A stretch of DNA of 45,499 nucleotides from Oscillospiraceae bacterium. GTDB lineage: Bacteria; Bacillota; Clostridia; Oscillospirales; Oscillospiraceae. Shown one piece after another: positions 13,309 to 22,562 of this stretch. Every line of letters starts with the position of its first letter. Positions within the stretch are counted from its first letter, which is position 1. The notes beneath the pieces are model-generated. The model was given only the letters and a program-made list of their open reading frames with translations. It was not told the origin of the DNA and searched no databases. The position numbers and the translations under genes are program-made. Where the stretch lies: the NCBI GenBank assembly GCA_902791215.1, contig CADAUZ010000018.1:1-45499 (forward strand), in the 5' to 3' direction.

Positions 13309-15369
13309 CTATATTCTCATGCAGACATCCCATGCACGCCAGATGACGGTGCGCAGGTTGCCGATGGCAACGCAGTCGCCGACTCTGTGCACGTGGGCAC
13401 CCTTGTTGCCGACAGGGGCGGGAACGAAGCCGATGCCGTTGATGACGGCGTCGCACTCGCAGCGGAAGGTCTCGTTCGGGGTCTTGATGGTGCAGTAGCC
13501 GTCGCCGATCTCGGTGATGGTGGAGTGCAGATAAACGGGAACCTTGTGGTAATCCATGGCGTCACGCAGGAAGGAGGTGTTGGCAAGGCAGGTGGCCTGA
13601 GCCGCAACGAGGTCGTTGCCGTACTCGACGATGACGGGATGCTTGCCGGCGAGGACCAGGTCGTAGGCCGCCTCACAGGAGGACTGGCCGCCGCCGAGGA
13701 AGACGATCTTGTCGCCCTCGACCTTCTTCTCACGCAGGAGCTCACGGAAGGAGCGGGTCTTCTCAAAGCCCTTGATCTGGGGCATGGTTCTGGGAACGGA
13801 GCCGGTGCAGACGATGATCTCGTCGAAGCCGCGCTTGATGGTGCCCAGATCGTTGACCTCGGTGTTGAAGCGGACTTCCACGCCGGCCTTGGCGATCTCG
13901 CGCTTGTACCACTCGATGAGCTCCTTATCGTTCTCCTTGAAGGTCATCGCGGAGGCCGTGAGGAACAGGCCGCCGAGCTGGTCTTCCTTCTCGAAGATGA
14001 CGGGGTTGTGGCCGCGCTTTTTCAGGACCAGCGCGCACTCCATGCCGCCGATGCCGCCGCCGATGATCGCGACCTTCTTGGGCTTCTTGGTCGGGACGAT
14101 CTTGTAGCGGCTGTGCTGCATGGTGGGCGGGTTCAGCGCGCAGCGGGCCAGGTGCAGGGAGTCGCCCAGGGACTGCATGTTCTCGGTGCCGTTGGCCTTG
14201 GAGAAGTTGAAGCAGCCGTTGTGGCAGCGGATGCAGGGACGGATGTCCTCTTCGTGGCCGGTGCGGATCTTGGTGACCCAGTTCTCGTCCACGAGGTTCT
14301 GGCGGGCGATAGCCACGGCGTCCAGACGGCCCGCGGCAATCTCCTCGGCAGCCTTGACCGGGTCCATACGGCCGGCGCAGGCGACGGGGATGTCGATGAA
14401 CTGACGGATGTGCTCAACGTCTGCCAGGTTGCAGTTATCGGGCATGTACTGTGGCGGATGAGCCCAGTACCAGGCATCGTAAGTGCCGTTGTCGCAGTTG
14501 AGGAAGGCATAGCCGGCATCCTGCAGGATCTTGACGGCCTTCTCGGATTCGGGCATATCACGACCGAACTCCTCGAACTCCTCGTAAGGCATGGCGCCCT
14601 TGCGCCAGCCCTTGGTGCAGGAGCGGACGGAGTAACGCAGGGAGACGGGGAAGTCGTCGCCGGCCTGCTTGTGGATCTCCTGAACGATCTCGGTGGCAAA
14701 GCGCAGACGGTTCTCCAGGCTGCCGCCGTACTGGTCGGTGCGGAAGTTCATGTTCGCAATGGCGAACTGGTCGAGGTTGTAGCCTTCGTGCACGGCGTGG
14801 ATCTCAACGCCGTCGACACCGGCCTCGCGCAGCTTCTTGGCGGTGGCGCCGAAGTGCCAGACCATCTCCTGGATCTCTTCGATGGTGAAGGGACGGGAGT
14901 TGAAGTTGTCGGCCCAGCGGTTGGGGGTGGCGGAAGCGGAGGCGCAGGCGTACTGCACGTCTACGATGGGGCTTGCCAGCTTGTTGAGCAGGTCGTTTCT
15001 GCCGAGAGCGGCCATCCAGGGGGTGACGGCCATGGAGCGGCCGAAGCCGCCGGCCAGCTGGATGAAGAGCTTGCCGCCGGTCTTGTGGTACTCGTCCATG
15101 TAGGGCTTGAGCACACGGTACATCTGGCGGTTGGAGTCCAGCCACTTTCTGCCCATGGTGTCGCGGATGACCTGCATGCCGGGGAGAACCAGGCCGACGC
15201 CGTCCTTGGCTCTCTGGAGCAGGAAGTCAGCGGCCTCGGTGTCGAAGTGGGACGGCTCCAGCCACCCGAAAAGGGTGGTGCCGCCCATGGAACACTGCAC
15301 GATGCGGTTGGGGATCTCTACCTCACCGATCTTGAACGGTGTAAATAGAGGCTCGTATTTCGGATTCAT
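13309..15369 (-). CDS. NADH:flavin oxidoreductase, 2,4-dienoyl-CoA reductase-like (Old Yellow Enzyme family)
   Basis: The 686-aa protein has the full three-cofactor layout of the FadH/BaiCD-type family. It has an FMN TIM-barrel (residues 1-375; substrate/FMN motif HAVHEGYNLDQF at 191-202), a 4Fe-4S site with C379, C382, C386 and C410, and a C-terminal FAD/NAD(P)H domain with GGGIGGMECA near residues 437-446. Such enzymes reduce activated C=C bonds of enoyl-CoAs, bile acid or steroid intermediates, cinnamates or related gut substrates; this one's substrate cannot be told from sequence alone. The classical HGYL motif is altered by an inserted Glu. It is preceded by a small membrane protein gene on the same strand, probably one transcript. 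Confidence 0.9.
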   Translation of the reverse strand: MNPKYEPLFTPFKIGEVEIPNRIVQCSMGGTTLFGWLEPSHFDTEAADFLLQRAKDGVGLVLPGMQVIRDTMGRKWLDSNRQMYRVLKPYMDEYHKTGGKLFIQLAGGFGRSMAVTPWMAALGRNDLLNKLASPIVDVQYACASASATPNRWADNFNSRPFTIEEIQEMVWHFGATAKKLREAGVDGVEIHAVHEGYNLDQFAIANMNFRTDQYGGSLENRLRFATEIVQEIHKQAGDDFPVSLRYSVRSCTKGWRKGAMPYEEFEEFGRDMPESEKAVKILQDAGYAFLNCDNGTYDAWYWAHPPQYMPDNCNLADVEHIRQFIDIPVACAGRMDPVKAAEEIAAGRLDAVAIARQNLVDENWVTKIRTGHEEDIRPCIRCHNGCFNFSKANGTENMQSLGDSLHLARCALNPPTMQHSRYKIVPTKKPKKVAIIGGGIGGMECALVLKKRGHNPVIFEKEDQLGGLFLTASAMTFKENDKELIEWYKREIAKAGVEVRFNTEVNDLGTIKRGFDEIIVCTGSVPRTMPQIKGFEKTRSFRELLREKKVEGDKIVFLGGGQSSCEAAYDLVLAGKHPVIVEYGNDLVAAQATCLANTSFLRDAMDYHKVPVYLHSTITEIGDGYCTIKTPNETFRCECDAVINGIGFVPAPVGNKGAHVHRVGDCVAIGNLRTVIWRAWDVCMRI

Positions 15370-15405
15370 TGAATTACTCCTTTACAAAATGTTTTCCGTT
15401 GGTGA

Positions 15406-15612
15406 TCACGGAAGCAGAGCTCTTACGAAGTCGACCGGCCACATCAGCAGATCGCCGAGAAGACGGACCTTGTCCAGAATGGTCAGATACGTGTCTTCAC
15501 CGAGGATGCCGAAAAGCTTTTCCTGTGCCCAATCTCTGCGCAGCAGCTTGCTGATGCCGTAGCCCAGGCAGCCGATGCACACGAGGACCAGTAACTTTTT
15601 CAGTGTCTTCAT
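15406..15612 (-). CDS. small membrane protein, 68 aa
   Basis: The product has a basic start (MKTLKKL), one membrane helix (LLVLVCIGCLGYGISKLL) and a soluble amphipathic tail (LDKVRLLGDLLMWPVDFVRA). GGAGGGAA lies eight bases before the ATG. It ends 36 bases upstream of the flavin oxidoreductase on the same strand and could anchor it at the membrane, which is a guess. No family is recognised. Confidence 0.65.
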   Translation of the reverse strand: MKTLKKLLVLVCIGCLGYGISKLLRRDWAQEKLFGILGEDTYLTILDKVRLLGDLLMWPVDFVRALLP

Positions 15613-15866
15613 ACGGATAGTTCCCTCCTGCTATGATATTGAATGGAATGTTGCCAAAATTCGCTGTGAATATTATACTGATTTTCCCGCTATGAGTCAA
15701 TCCCTTTTGCATCGATTTGAACAAATCCCGCAAAGTGTCAAGCATATTCCGCCCTTTTTCTCCAATGCTTTTTATCCGAAAAAAACGCCTGTCCCCTATA
15801 CAAAATCCGGAAAGGCTGTTATAATCGTTTGTTGAGACGAACAATTTTTGAAGAGGTGTACGATAT

Positions 15867-16775
15867 ATGCCGGAACCTACTCTTGTGATACTGGCTGCCG
15901 GGATGGGCAGCCGTTTTGGCGGTCTCAAGCAGATCATGCCCGTGGACGAGCACGGCCACGCCATTATTGATTTTTCCCTCTTTGACGCCTACCGCGCTGG
16001 CTTTCGCCATGTGGCCTTCATTATCAAAAAGGAGATCGAGGACGATTTCAAGGCCGCTGTCGGAAAGCGCATGGAAAAGTACTTTGATGTGAAGTACGTC
16101 TTCCAGAGCACGGACAAGCTGCCGGAGGGCTATTCCCTGCCCGAGGGGCGCGTCAAGCCCTGGGGCACCGGTCACGCGGTACTGTGCTGCCGCGGGATCG
16201 TGGACGGTCCCTTCGCCGTCATCAACGCCGACGATTTCTACGGCCCCGCGGCCTACAAGGCGCTGTACGATTTCCTCGCCGCCGACCGGCCCGAGAATGA
16301 GCACGCCATGGTCGCCTATCTGCTGCGCAACACCGTGACGGAAAACGGCTATGTCTCCCGCGGCATCTGCCAGGTGGAAAACGGGTGCCTGACCGACGTG
16401 GTGGAGCGCGTGCACATCGAAAAGCGCGGCGCGGACGCGGCTTACACCGAGGACGGCGAGCACTGGGTCGACCTTCCCGGCGATGTGCCGGTGTCCATGA
16501 ACTGCTGGGCCTTCGGGCGTTCGATGCTCGATGAGCTGTATAAGCGCTTCCCGAAGTGGCTGGACGAGAACCTGCCGCTCAATCCGCTCAAGGCCGAGTA
16601 CTTTCTGCCCTTTGTGGCCAACGCCTGCATCCAGGACGGCAGCGCGGTCGTGAAGGTCCTCCCCTGTCATGAGCAATGGTACGGCATGACCTACAAGGAG
16701 GACATGGACAGCGTCAAGGCCGCCATCAGGGGAATGCGCGAAAAGGGCGTTTATCCGGAAGCATTATTAGACTGA
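15867..16775 (+). CDS. nucleotidyltransferase (sugar-phosphate type)
   Basis: The 302-aa protein shows the NTP-transferase signature LAAGMGSRFGGLKQ (residues 9-22) and a metal-binding NADDFYG near residues 118-125, with WGTGHAV in between, as in glucose-1-phosphate uridylyl/thymidylyltransferases. It would transfer a nucleotide to a sugar phosphate. The start follows AAGAGGTG. It is followed 27 bases later by galE, so a role in UDP-glucose/galactose supply is plausible. The exact nucleotide and sugar specificity is not readable. Confidence 0.85.
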   Translation: MPEPTLVILAAGMGSRFGGLKQIMPVDEHGHAIIDFSLFDAYRAGFRHVAFIIKKEIEDDFKAAVGKRMEKYFDVKYVFQSTDKLPEGYSLPEGRVKPWGTGHAVLCCRGIVDGPFAVINADDFYGPAAYKALYDFLAADRPENEHAMVAYLLRNTVTENGYVSRGICQVENGCLTDVVERVHIEKRGADAAYTEDGEHWVDLPGDVPVSMNCWAFGRSMLDELYKRFPKWLDENLPLNPLKAEYFLPFVANACIQDGSAVVKVLPCHEQWYGMTYKEDMDSVKAAIRGMREKGVYPEALLD

Positions 16776-16802
16776 ACTATATTTGAGAGGAGAAACATCA
16801 TC

Positions 16803-17819
16803 ATGAATGTACTTGTCACCGGCGGCGCAGGCTATATCGGCAGCCATACCTGCGTGGAGCTTCTCAATCGCGGCTACGGCGTTGTCGTCATTGATAACCT
16901 CGTCAACTCCAACCCCAAAGCGATCGAGCGCGTGGAGGAGATCACCGGCAAGAAGGTGGCCTTCTATGAAAACGACGTGCGCGACCGCGCGGCCCTCGAC
17001 CGCATCTTTGAAAAGCACGACATCGGCTGCGCCATCCACTTTGCGGGCCTCAAGGCCGTGGGCGAGTCCGTGGCCATGCCGCTGGAGTACTACGACAACA
17101 ACCTCAATTCCACAGTTCAGCTGTGCAAGGCCATGAGGGACCACGGGGTGAAGGACATCGTCTTCTCCTCCTCCGCCACGGTCTACTCCGGCGATAACGA
17201 CATGCCCCTGCGCGAGACCTCAAAAACCGGCATGTGCACCAACCCCTACGGCTGGACCAAGTACATGTCCGAGCAGATCCTGCGCGACACCGCCAAGGCG
17301 GTCGACGACTTCTCCGTCTCCCTGCTGCGCTACTTCAACCCCATCGGCGCCCACTCCAGCGGCCTCATCGGCGAGGACCCGCGCGGCATCCCCAATAACC
17401 TCATGCCCTTCATCGCTCAGGTCGCCGTCGGCCGCCGCGATCACCTGAACGTCTTCGGCAATGACTACAACACCCCCGACGGCACCGGCGTGCGCGACTA
17501 CATCCACGTGGTGGACCTGGCCCGCGGCCACGTCTGCGCCATCGAGTACATGATGAAGCACCGCGGCGAGAACGTCTTCAACCTCGGCACCGGCACCGGC
17601 TACAGCGTGCTGGACATGGTCCACGCCTTCGAGCGCGTGACCGGCGTGAAGATCCCCTATGAGATCGCACCTCGCCGCCCCGGCGACCTCGCCACCGTCT
17701 ACTCCAGCCCCGACAAGAGCGCGCAGCTTCTCGGCTGGAAGGCGGAGTACAACCTTGACGACATGTGCCGCGACACCTGGGCCTGGCAGTCCAAGAACCC
17801 CATGGGCTACGAGAGCTGA
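16803..17819 (+). CDS. galE: UDP-glucose 4-epimerase
   Basis: The 338-aa extended short-chain dehydrogenase has the NAD motif GGAGYIGSH (residues 7-15), the SSSATVY active-site serine region (residues 122-128) and the catalytic Y149-xxx-K153 (NPYGWTKYM). Length and the conserved NLGTGTGYSVLD and RRPGDLATVY segments fit bacterial GalE closely. It interconverts UDP-glucose and UDP-galactose in the cytoplasm. AGAGGAGAAAC precedes the ATG. It is the second gene of a pair with the nucleotidyltransferase and ends before a shared terminator. Confidence 0.95.
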   Translation: MNVLVTGGAGYIGSHTCVELLNRGYGVVVIDNLVNSNPKAIERVEEITGKKVAFYENDVRDRAALDRIFEKHDIGCAIHFAGLKAVGESVAMPLEYYDNNLNSTVQLCKAMRDHGVKDIVFSSSATVYSGDNDMPLRETSKTGMCTNPYGWTKYMSEQILRDTAKAVDDFSVSLLRYFNPIGAHSSGLIGEDPRGIPNNLMPFIAQVAVGRRDHLNVFGNDYNTPDGTGVRDYIHVVDLARGHVCAIEYMMKHRGENVFNLGTGTGYSVLDMVHAFERVTGVKIPYEIAPRRPGDLATVYSSPDKSAQLLGWKAEYNLDDMCRDTWAWQSKNPMGYES

Positions 17820-17872
17820 AATTGAAAAGTGAAAAGCGGAAAGTGAAGATGTTTCTTTTCGTGCAAAAAATA

Positions 17873-17902
17873 ACGCCATCCAAACGGATGGCGTATTTTT
17901 TA
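17873..17902. terminator. terminator between galE and gpmI
   Basis: ACGCCATCC and GGATGGCGT arms with an AAAC loop and following ATTTTTTAT; flanking A- and T-runs allow both convergent genes to use it. Confidence 0.85.
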
Positions 17903-17915
17903 TAGGTAAATGTGA

Positions 17916-19433
17916 TTATTGGATCAGGCTCTCGCCGGTCATTTCCTTCGGCTGCTTGAGATCCATGATCTGGAGGATCGTGGGGGCGATGTCGGCAAGA
18001 CGGCCGGGCTTGAGGGCGATGCCCTTCTCGCAGACGACAAAGGGGACGGGGTTCGTGGTGTGGGCGGTGTTGACCTTGCCGGTGACCTCGTCGAACATGC
18101 AGTCGGCGTTGCCGTGGTCGGCGGTAACAAGCAGAACGGTGTCGGGGTGCTTGGCGACCTCGGCGACGATTTTGCCGATGCAGGCATCGACCGTCTCAAC
18201 AGCTTTGACAGCCGCGTCCACAACGCCGGTGTGGCCGACCATGTCGCAGTTGGCAAAGTTGCAGACGATGAGGCCGTACTCATCGGAGGCGATGGCTTCC
18301 GTAACCTTGTCGCAGACCTTGTAGGCGCTCATCTCGGGGATGAGGTCATAGGTGGCGTACTCTTTGGGAGAGGGCACGAGGCAGCGCACCTCGCCCTCGG
18401 TCTCCTTCTCAACGCCGCCGTTGAAGAAGAAGGTGACGTGGGCGTACTTCTCGGTCTCGGCAACGCGGAACTGCTTGTAGCCCAGGGCGCTGACATAGTC
18501 GCCGAGGGTGTTCTCGATGACCTCGGGCGGGTAGGCGATGGGCAGAGGCAGGGCCTCGTCGTACTGCGCGGTGCAGACGTAGCTGAGGGGGAAGACCTTT
18601 TTCTTGCGCTCGAAGCCGTCGAAGTTCTCGAGGTTCAGCGCCCAGGTCATCTCTCTGGCGCGGTCGGGGCGGAAGTTCATGAAGATGACGCTGTCGCCCT
18701 GGTTGATCTGGCCGTCGGCGCAGCAGACGACGGGCTCGACAAACTCGTCGGTCTTGTCGTTTGCGTAGCTCGCCTCAACGGCATGCACGGGATCGGGGTC
18801 CTGAATGCCCTCGCCGCAGACGATGGCGTTGTAGCCCTTCTCCACGCGGTCCCAACGCTTGTCGCGGTCCATGCCCCAGAAGCGGCCCTGGACGGTGGCG
18901 ACCTTCGCGTTGCCGAGGGAATCGCACTTTTCCTTGAGCTGCTTGACAAAACCCGCGCCGCTGGTGGGGGGCACGTCGCGCCCGTCGAGGAAGCAGTGGA
19001 CATAGACCTTCTCCACGCCGTGCTGCTTTGCCATATCGAGCATGGCGAAGATGTGGGTCAGGTGGCTGTGGACGCCGCCGTCGGACAGGAGGCCCATGAC
19101 GTGCAGGGCGTGGCCGCCGGCCTTGGCGTCCTCGATGGCCTTGAGGTATACCGGGTTCTGGAAGAACTTGCCGTTCTTGATCTCCTGGGTCATCTTGGGC
19201 AGGATCTGGAACACGACGCGGCCCGCGCCCATGTTGGTGTGGCCGACCTCGGAGTTGCCCATCTGTCCCTCGGGCAGGCCCACGTCAAGACCGGAGGCCT
19301 GGAGGATGGTGTGGGGATTTTCGGCAAAGAGTTTATCGAGATTGGGGGTGTTGGCAACATAGATGGCGTTGCCGCGGGAGGGCGCCGCCAGTCCGTAGCC
19401 GTCCATGATAATCAGGACTGCTTTTTTGCTCAT
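17916..19433 (-). CDS. gpmI: 2,3-bisphosphoglycerate-independent phosphoglycerate mutase
   Basis: The 505-aa alkaline-phosphatase superfamily enzyme converts 3- to 2-phosphoglycerate with two metal ions. It shows D11 (IIMDGYG) and the phosphoserine S61 in GNSEVGHTNMG, the HCFLDGRDV segment, and late metal ligands in CNFANCDMVGHTG and TADHGNADCM. The start ATG 19433 follows AAGGAGCTT; the open frame extends 16 codons further but without support. It lies downstream of tpiA and pgk on the same strand, but a terminator and an inverted-repeat element lie between, so separate transcription is likely. Confidence 0.96.
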   Translation of the reverse strand: MSKKAVLIIMDGYGLAAPSRGNAIYVANTPNLDKLFAENPHTILQASGLDVGLPEGQMGNSEVGHTNMGAGRVVFQILPKMTQEIKNGKFFQNPVYLKAIEDAKAGGHALHVMGLLSDGGVHSHLTHIFAMLDMAKQHGVEKVYVHCFLDGRDVPPTSGAGFVKQLKEKCDSLGNAKVATVQGRFWGMDRDKRWDRVEKGYNAIVCGEGIQDPDPVHAVEASYANDKTDEFVEPVVCCADGQINQGDSVIFMNFRPDRAREMTWALNLENFDGFERKKKVFPLSYVCTAQYDEALPLPIAYPPEVIENTLGDYVSALGYKQFRVAETEKYAHVTFFFNGGVEKETEGEVRCLVPSPKEYATYDLIPEMSAYKVCDKVTEAIASDEYGLIVCNFANCDMVGHTGVVDAAVKAVETVDACIGKIVAEVAKHPDTVLLVTADHGNADCMFDEVTGKVNTAHTTNPVPFVVCEKGIALKPGRLADIAPTILQIMDLKQPKEMTGESLIQ

Positions 19434-19502
19434 GTGTATAAGCTCCTTCACAATAAATAGATGTGGGCAGCGGTTTTGCACAAACGGCCGGGTTTCTCCG
19501 GG

Positions 19503-19619
19503 CTATAGGGGCGATTCACGAATCGCCCGTTGAGAAAACCTCATTCTGCGAATTCGCCCAAGCGAACGTACAAAACTTACCTTATCGTGCGCGGGCCGTT
19601 CGTGAACGGCCCCTACACT
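19503..19619. repeat. MITE-like inverted-repeat element
   Basis: The left end TAGGGGCGATTCACGAATCGC and right end CGGGCCGTTCGTGAACGGCCCCTACA are imperfect inverted copies; each end is itself a palindrome. About 115 bases in total, between tpiA and gpmI. Similar palindrome-ended elements recur in this window. Confidence 0.55.
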
Positions 19620-19644
19620 GCGTTGTAAGCAGTGCCCACATCGA

Positions 19645-19678
19645 CAAAAATAGGGCGATATCGTATAGGTATCGCCCT
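19645..19678 (-). terminator. terminator after tpiA
   Basis: On the minus strand, AGGGCGATA and TATCGCCCT arms are followed by ATTTTTG. Confidence 0.75.
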
Positions 19679-19687
19679 GTATTGGTA

Positions 19688-20461
19688 TTACTCCTGATCG
19701 GTCGCCTTGATGATGGTGGCGAAGTCAACAGGCTTGAGGGAAGCGCCGCCGATGAGGCCGCCGTCAATGTCGGGCTGAGCCAGCAGCTCGGCGGCGTTCT
19801 TGGCGTTCATGCTGCCGCCGTAGAGGATGCTGACGGCACGGGCGGGACGGGCGCCGTAGATGCCGCGGATAACGGCACGGATGCCCTGGCAGACTTCCTG
19901 CGCCTGCTCGGCAGTGGCGGTCTTGCCGGTGCCGATGGCCCAGATGGGCTCGTAGGCGATGATGCAGCGGCGCAGCTTGGAAGCGTCGATGCCGCTGAGG
20001 GCGGCCTTGACCTGATAGGCAACATACTCCATGGTCAGGTCCATCTCGCGCTGCTCGAGGCTCTCGCCGACGCAGATGATGGGGATGATGCCCTTCTCGA
20101 TGAGGGCCTTGGCCTTGGCGTTGACAAGCATGTCGTCCTCATCGTGGTACTGGCGGCGCTCGGAGTGGCCGACAATGCAGTACTTGGCGCCCACGTCAGC
20201 CAGCTGACTGGCGGAGACTTCGCCGGTGTACGCGCCCTTTTCGAACTTGGAAACGTCCTCACCGCCGGCGGCGACCTTGCAGTCCTTGCCGGCCTTGATC
20301 ATGGCGGGGATCATCACAGCTGGGGTGCACAGCACCATCTCGCAGGTGCGGGTCTTGGGGAGATTGGCCTTGAGCTCTTCCATGAAGGGCTTGATCTCGG
20401 AGGCGAGCATGTTCATCTTCCAGTTGCCCGCGATAACGGTCTTGCGGTATTTTCTGTTCAT
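19688..20461 (-). CDS. tpiA: triosephosphate isomerase
   Basis: The 257-aa TIM-barrel enzyme interconverts dihydroxyacetone phosphate and glyceraldehyde 3-phosphate. It has AGNWKMN (N13, K15), the electrophile His in IVGHSERR, the catalytic Glu in AYEPIWAIGTG and the phosphate loop LYGGSMNAKNA. Length is normal. GGAAAGGATAATTTGAT precedes the start. It follows pgk on the same strand, about 100 bases away, with a GC hairpin in the gap. Confidence 0.97.
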   Translation of the reverse strand: MNRKYRKTVIAGNWKMNMLASEIKPFMEELKANLPKTRTCEMVLCTPAVMIPAMIKAGKDCKVAAGGEDVSKFEKGAYTGEVSASQLADVGAKYCIVGHSERRQYHDEDDMLVNAKAKALIEKGIIPIICVGESLEQREMDLTMEYVAYQVKAALSGIDASKLRRCIIAYEPIWAIGTGKTATAEQAQEVCQGIRAVIRGIYGARPARAVSILYGGSMNAKNAAELLAQPDIDGGLIGGASLKPVDFATIIKATDQE

Positions 20462-20483
20462 ATCAAATTATCCTTTCCTTATA

Positions 20484-20545
20484 GCCTCCCCCGCCGGGGG
20501 AGGCGGCACGCAGCGCCGGAAGGGGAGTACCCACTTGCGGAAAGC
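20484..20545. repeat. short GC hairpin repeat between pgk and tpiA
   Basis: GCCTCCCCC and GGGGGAGGC form a 9-bp stem with a 3-base loop; the following bases resemble half of the longer GGCTCCCCC-type repeats at 23459, 29885 and 35278. It has no T-run, so it may stabilise mRNA rather than terminate. Confidence 0.55.
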
Positions 20546-20566
20546 TGCGTGATTGTAGCGAAGATC

Positions 20567-21832
20567 TCAGGCGTCGAGCAGGCAGGCCACGCCCGGCAGC
20601 TCCTTGCCTTCCAGGAACTCGAGGGAGGCGCCGCCGCCGGTGGAGATGTGGGTGATCTTGTCGGCAAAGCCGAGCTTCTCGACCGCCGCCGCGCTGTCGC
20701 CGCCGCCGACGATGGTGATGGCGCCGGACTCGGCCAGAGCCTTGGCCATGGCCTTGGTGCCGACGGCAAACTTCTCAAACTCGAACACGCCCATGGGTCC
20801 GTTCCACACGATGGTGCCGGCGCCGTGGACAGCCGCGGAGAAGAGCTCGATGGTCTTGGGGCCGATGTCCATACCCATGAGGTCAGCGGGGATGTCGCCC
20901 TCGACGAGGACGGGCTCAGCCTCGGCGGAGAACTCGGCAGCGCACATGTTGTCGACGGGAAGCAGGAACTTGACGCCCTTGGCCTCGGCCTTGGCGATCA
21001 TGTCCTTGGCGTAGTCGATACGGTCGGCCTCCAGGAGAGACTTGCCGATCTCGTAGCCCTGGGCCTTCTTGAAGGTGTAGGCCATGCCGCCGCCGATGAT
21101 GATGGTGTCGGCCTTCTCGAGCAGGTTGTTGATGACGTTGATCTTGTCGGAGACCTTGGCGCCGCCGAGGACAGCGACGAAGGGGCGCTTGGGATCGTCG
21201 AGGGCCTTGCCCATGACGTCGAGCTCCTTCTTGACCAGCAGGCCGGAGTAGGCGGGCAGGTAGGCCGCGACGCCGGCGGTGGAGGCGTGGGCTCTGTGCA
21301 CGGTGCCGAAAGCGTCGGACACGAAGATCTCGGCCATGTCGGCCAGGGCCTTGGCGAAGGCGGGGTCGTTCTTGGTCTCGCCCTTGGCAAAGCGGAGGTT
21401 CTCAAGGAGCAGGAGCTGGCCGGGCTGCAGAGCGGCGGCCTTGGCCTGGGCGTCGGGGCCGATGGTGTCGGTAGCGAAGATGACTTCCATGCCCAGCAGC
21501 TCGCTCAGGCGCTTGGCAACGGGGGCCAGGGTCAGCTTCTTGAGGGAGTTCTCCCACTCTTCCTTGGTGATGTCGGCCTCGTTCTTGCCCTTCTCGACCT
21601 GCTTTTTCACGTAGGCGTCGAAGGTGGCGACGGGCTTGCCGAGGTGGGAGCAGGCGATGACGGCCGCGCCCTGCTCGAGCAGGTACTTGATGGTGGGGAG
21701 CGCCGCGACGATACGCTTGTCGCTGGTGATCTCGCCGGTCTTCTTGTCCTGGGGAACGTTGAAATCGCAGCGCAGCAGGACCTTTTTGCCTTTGACGTCG
21801 ACATCGTAAACGGTTTTCTTGTTGTAATTCAT
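20567..21832 (-). CDS. pgk: phosphoglycerate kinase
   Basis: The 421-aa two-domain enzyme makes ATP from 1,3-bisphosphoglycerate. It contains the substrate motif RCDFNVPQD near the N-terminus, the AHAST segment, [11 protein letters not shown], the hinge GPKTIELF and [13 protein letters not shown], and the nucleotide-binding end [13 protein letters not shown] followed by [18 protein letters not shown]. Length is normal. AGGAGGATTCAGC precedes the start. It is the first of pgk-tpiA; glyceraldehyde-3-phosphate dehydrogenase is not in the group. Confidence 0.97.
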   Translation of the reverse strand: MNYNKKTVYDVDVKGKKVLLRCDFNVPQDKKTGEITSDKRIVAALPTIKYLLEQGAAVIACSHLGKPVATFDAYVKKQVEKGKNEADITKEEWENSLKKLTLAPVAKRLSELLGMEVIFATDTIGPDAQAKAAALQPGQLLLLENLRFAKGETKNDPAFAKALADMAEIFVSDAFGTVHRAHASTAGVAAYLPAYSGLLVKKELDVMGKALDDPKRPFVAVLGGAKVSDKINVINNLLEKADTIIIGGGMAYTFKKAQGYEIGKSLLEADRIDYAKDMIAKAEAKGVKFLLPVDNMCAAEFSAEAEPVLVEGDIPADLMGMDIGPKTIELFSAAVHGAGTIVWNGPMGVFEFEKFAVGTKAMAKALAESGAITIVGGGDSAAAVEKLGFADKITHISTGGGASLEFLEGKELPGVACLLDA

Positions 21833-21852
21833 GCTGAATCCTCCTAAAAAAA

Positions 21853-22344
21853 TTATTGGATGGAATCCGCCATGGAGCCCGTGTCGGCAAGGCCGGGAAA
21901 GCCCTGCTGACGCAAAGCCTCATAGGCGAGAATTGCGACAGAGTTGGATAAGTTCAGGCTCCTCGCCTGACTGATCATCGGGATGCGGATACATCTTTCA
22001 CGGTACTTTTCCCGCAGCCACTCCGGCAGGCCCGCAGTCTCCTTGCCGAACATCAGCGTCACATCCCCGGTAAAATCCGCCTCGCAGTAGGCCCGGGGCG
22101 CCTTGGTCGTGGCGAGCCACAGGCCGCTGTCCCCGTTTTTTGCGAAGTAATCATCCAGGTTTTCATACACGCTGATATCCACCAGATACCAGTAGTCCAG
22201 GCCGCAGCGCTTGACCGCCTTGTCGGAGATATCGAAACCCAGGGGCTTGACAAGATGGAGCCGCGCCCCGGTCGCGGCGCAGGTGCGCGCGATGGCGCCG
22301 GTGTTGTGCGGGATCTCCGGCTCGACAAGCACGATATTGAGCAT
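21853..22344 (-). CDS. trmL: tRNA (cytidine(34)-2'-O)-methyltransferase
   Basis: The 163-aa SPOUT methyltransferase has the N-terminal [16 protein letters not shown], the middle [14 protein letters not shown] and the knot motif [18 protein letters not shown], all diagnostic of TrmL/CspR. It 2'-O-methylates the wobble nucleotide of tRNA-Leu using S-adenosylmethionine. ATG 22344 is chosen because AGAGGAGAGG lies just upstream; the longer frame adds ten unlikely residues. It is 20 bases upstream of pgk on the same strand and may be its operon partner. Confidence 0.93.
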   Translation of the reverse strand: MLNIVLVEPEIPHNTGAIARTCAATGARLHLVKPLGFDISDKAVKRCGLDYWYLVDISVYENLDDYFAKNGDSGLWLATTKAPRAYCEADFTGDVTLMFGKETAGLPEWLREKYRERCIRIPMISQARSLNLSNSVAILAYEALRQQGFPGLADTGSMADSIQ

Positions 22345-22562
22345 GTCCTCTCCTCTTTCCTTCGGCGGCTGCAAGGTGAAAACGCATACCTCTCCCTTAT
22401 AATCGCTCCCATTTTAGCACAGAAATCAAAAAAATCATGCACAATTTTCTAAATTTTCAATCTTCTTGCAAACTGTACAAATACGGGCTATAATCATCCC
22501 CGGGAAAGGGCATGAAATTGTCATTTTGCATATTACCCGATACTAACAGGAGATTTTCAGTC

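Noticed and set aside
13237-15348. 703-codon open frame antisense to the flavin reductase
   Set aside because: It mirrors a clearly real enzyme on the other strand; its Val/Leu/Asp-rich composition is the usual shadow of GC-rich coding DNA.
19463-21847. 794-codon open frame antisense to tpiA and pgk
   Set aside because: It spans two well-conserved genes and the repeat between them; no motif of its own.
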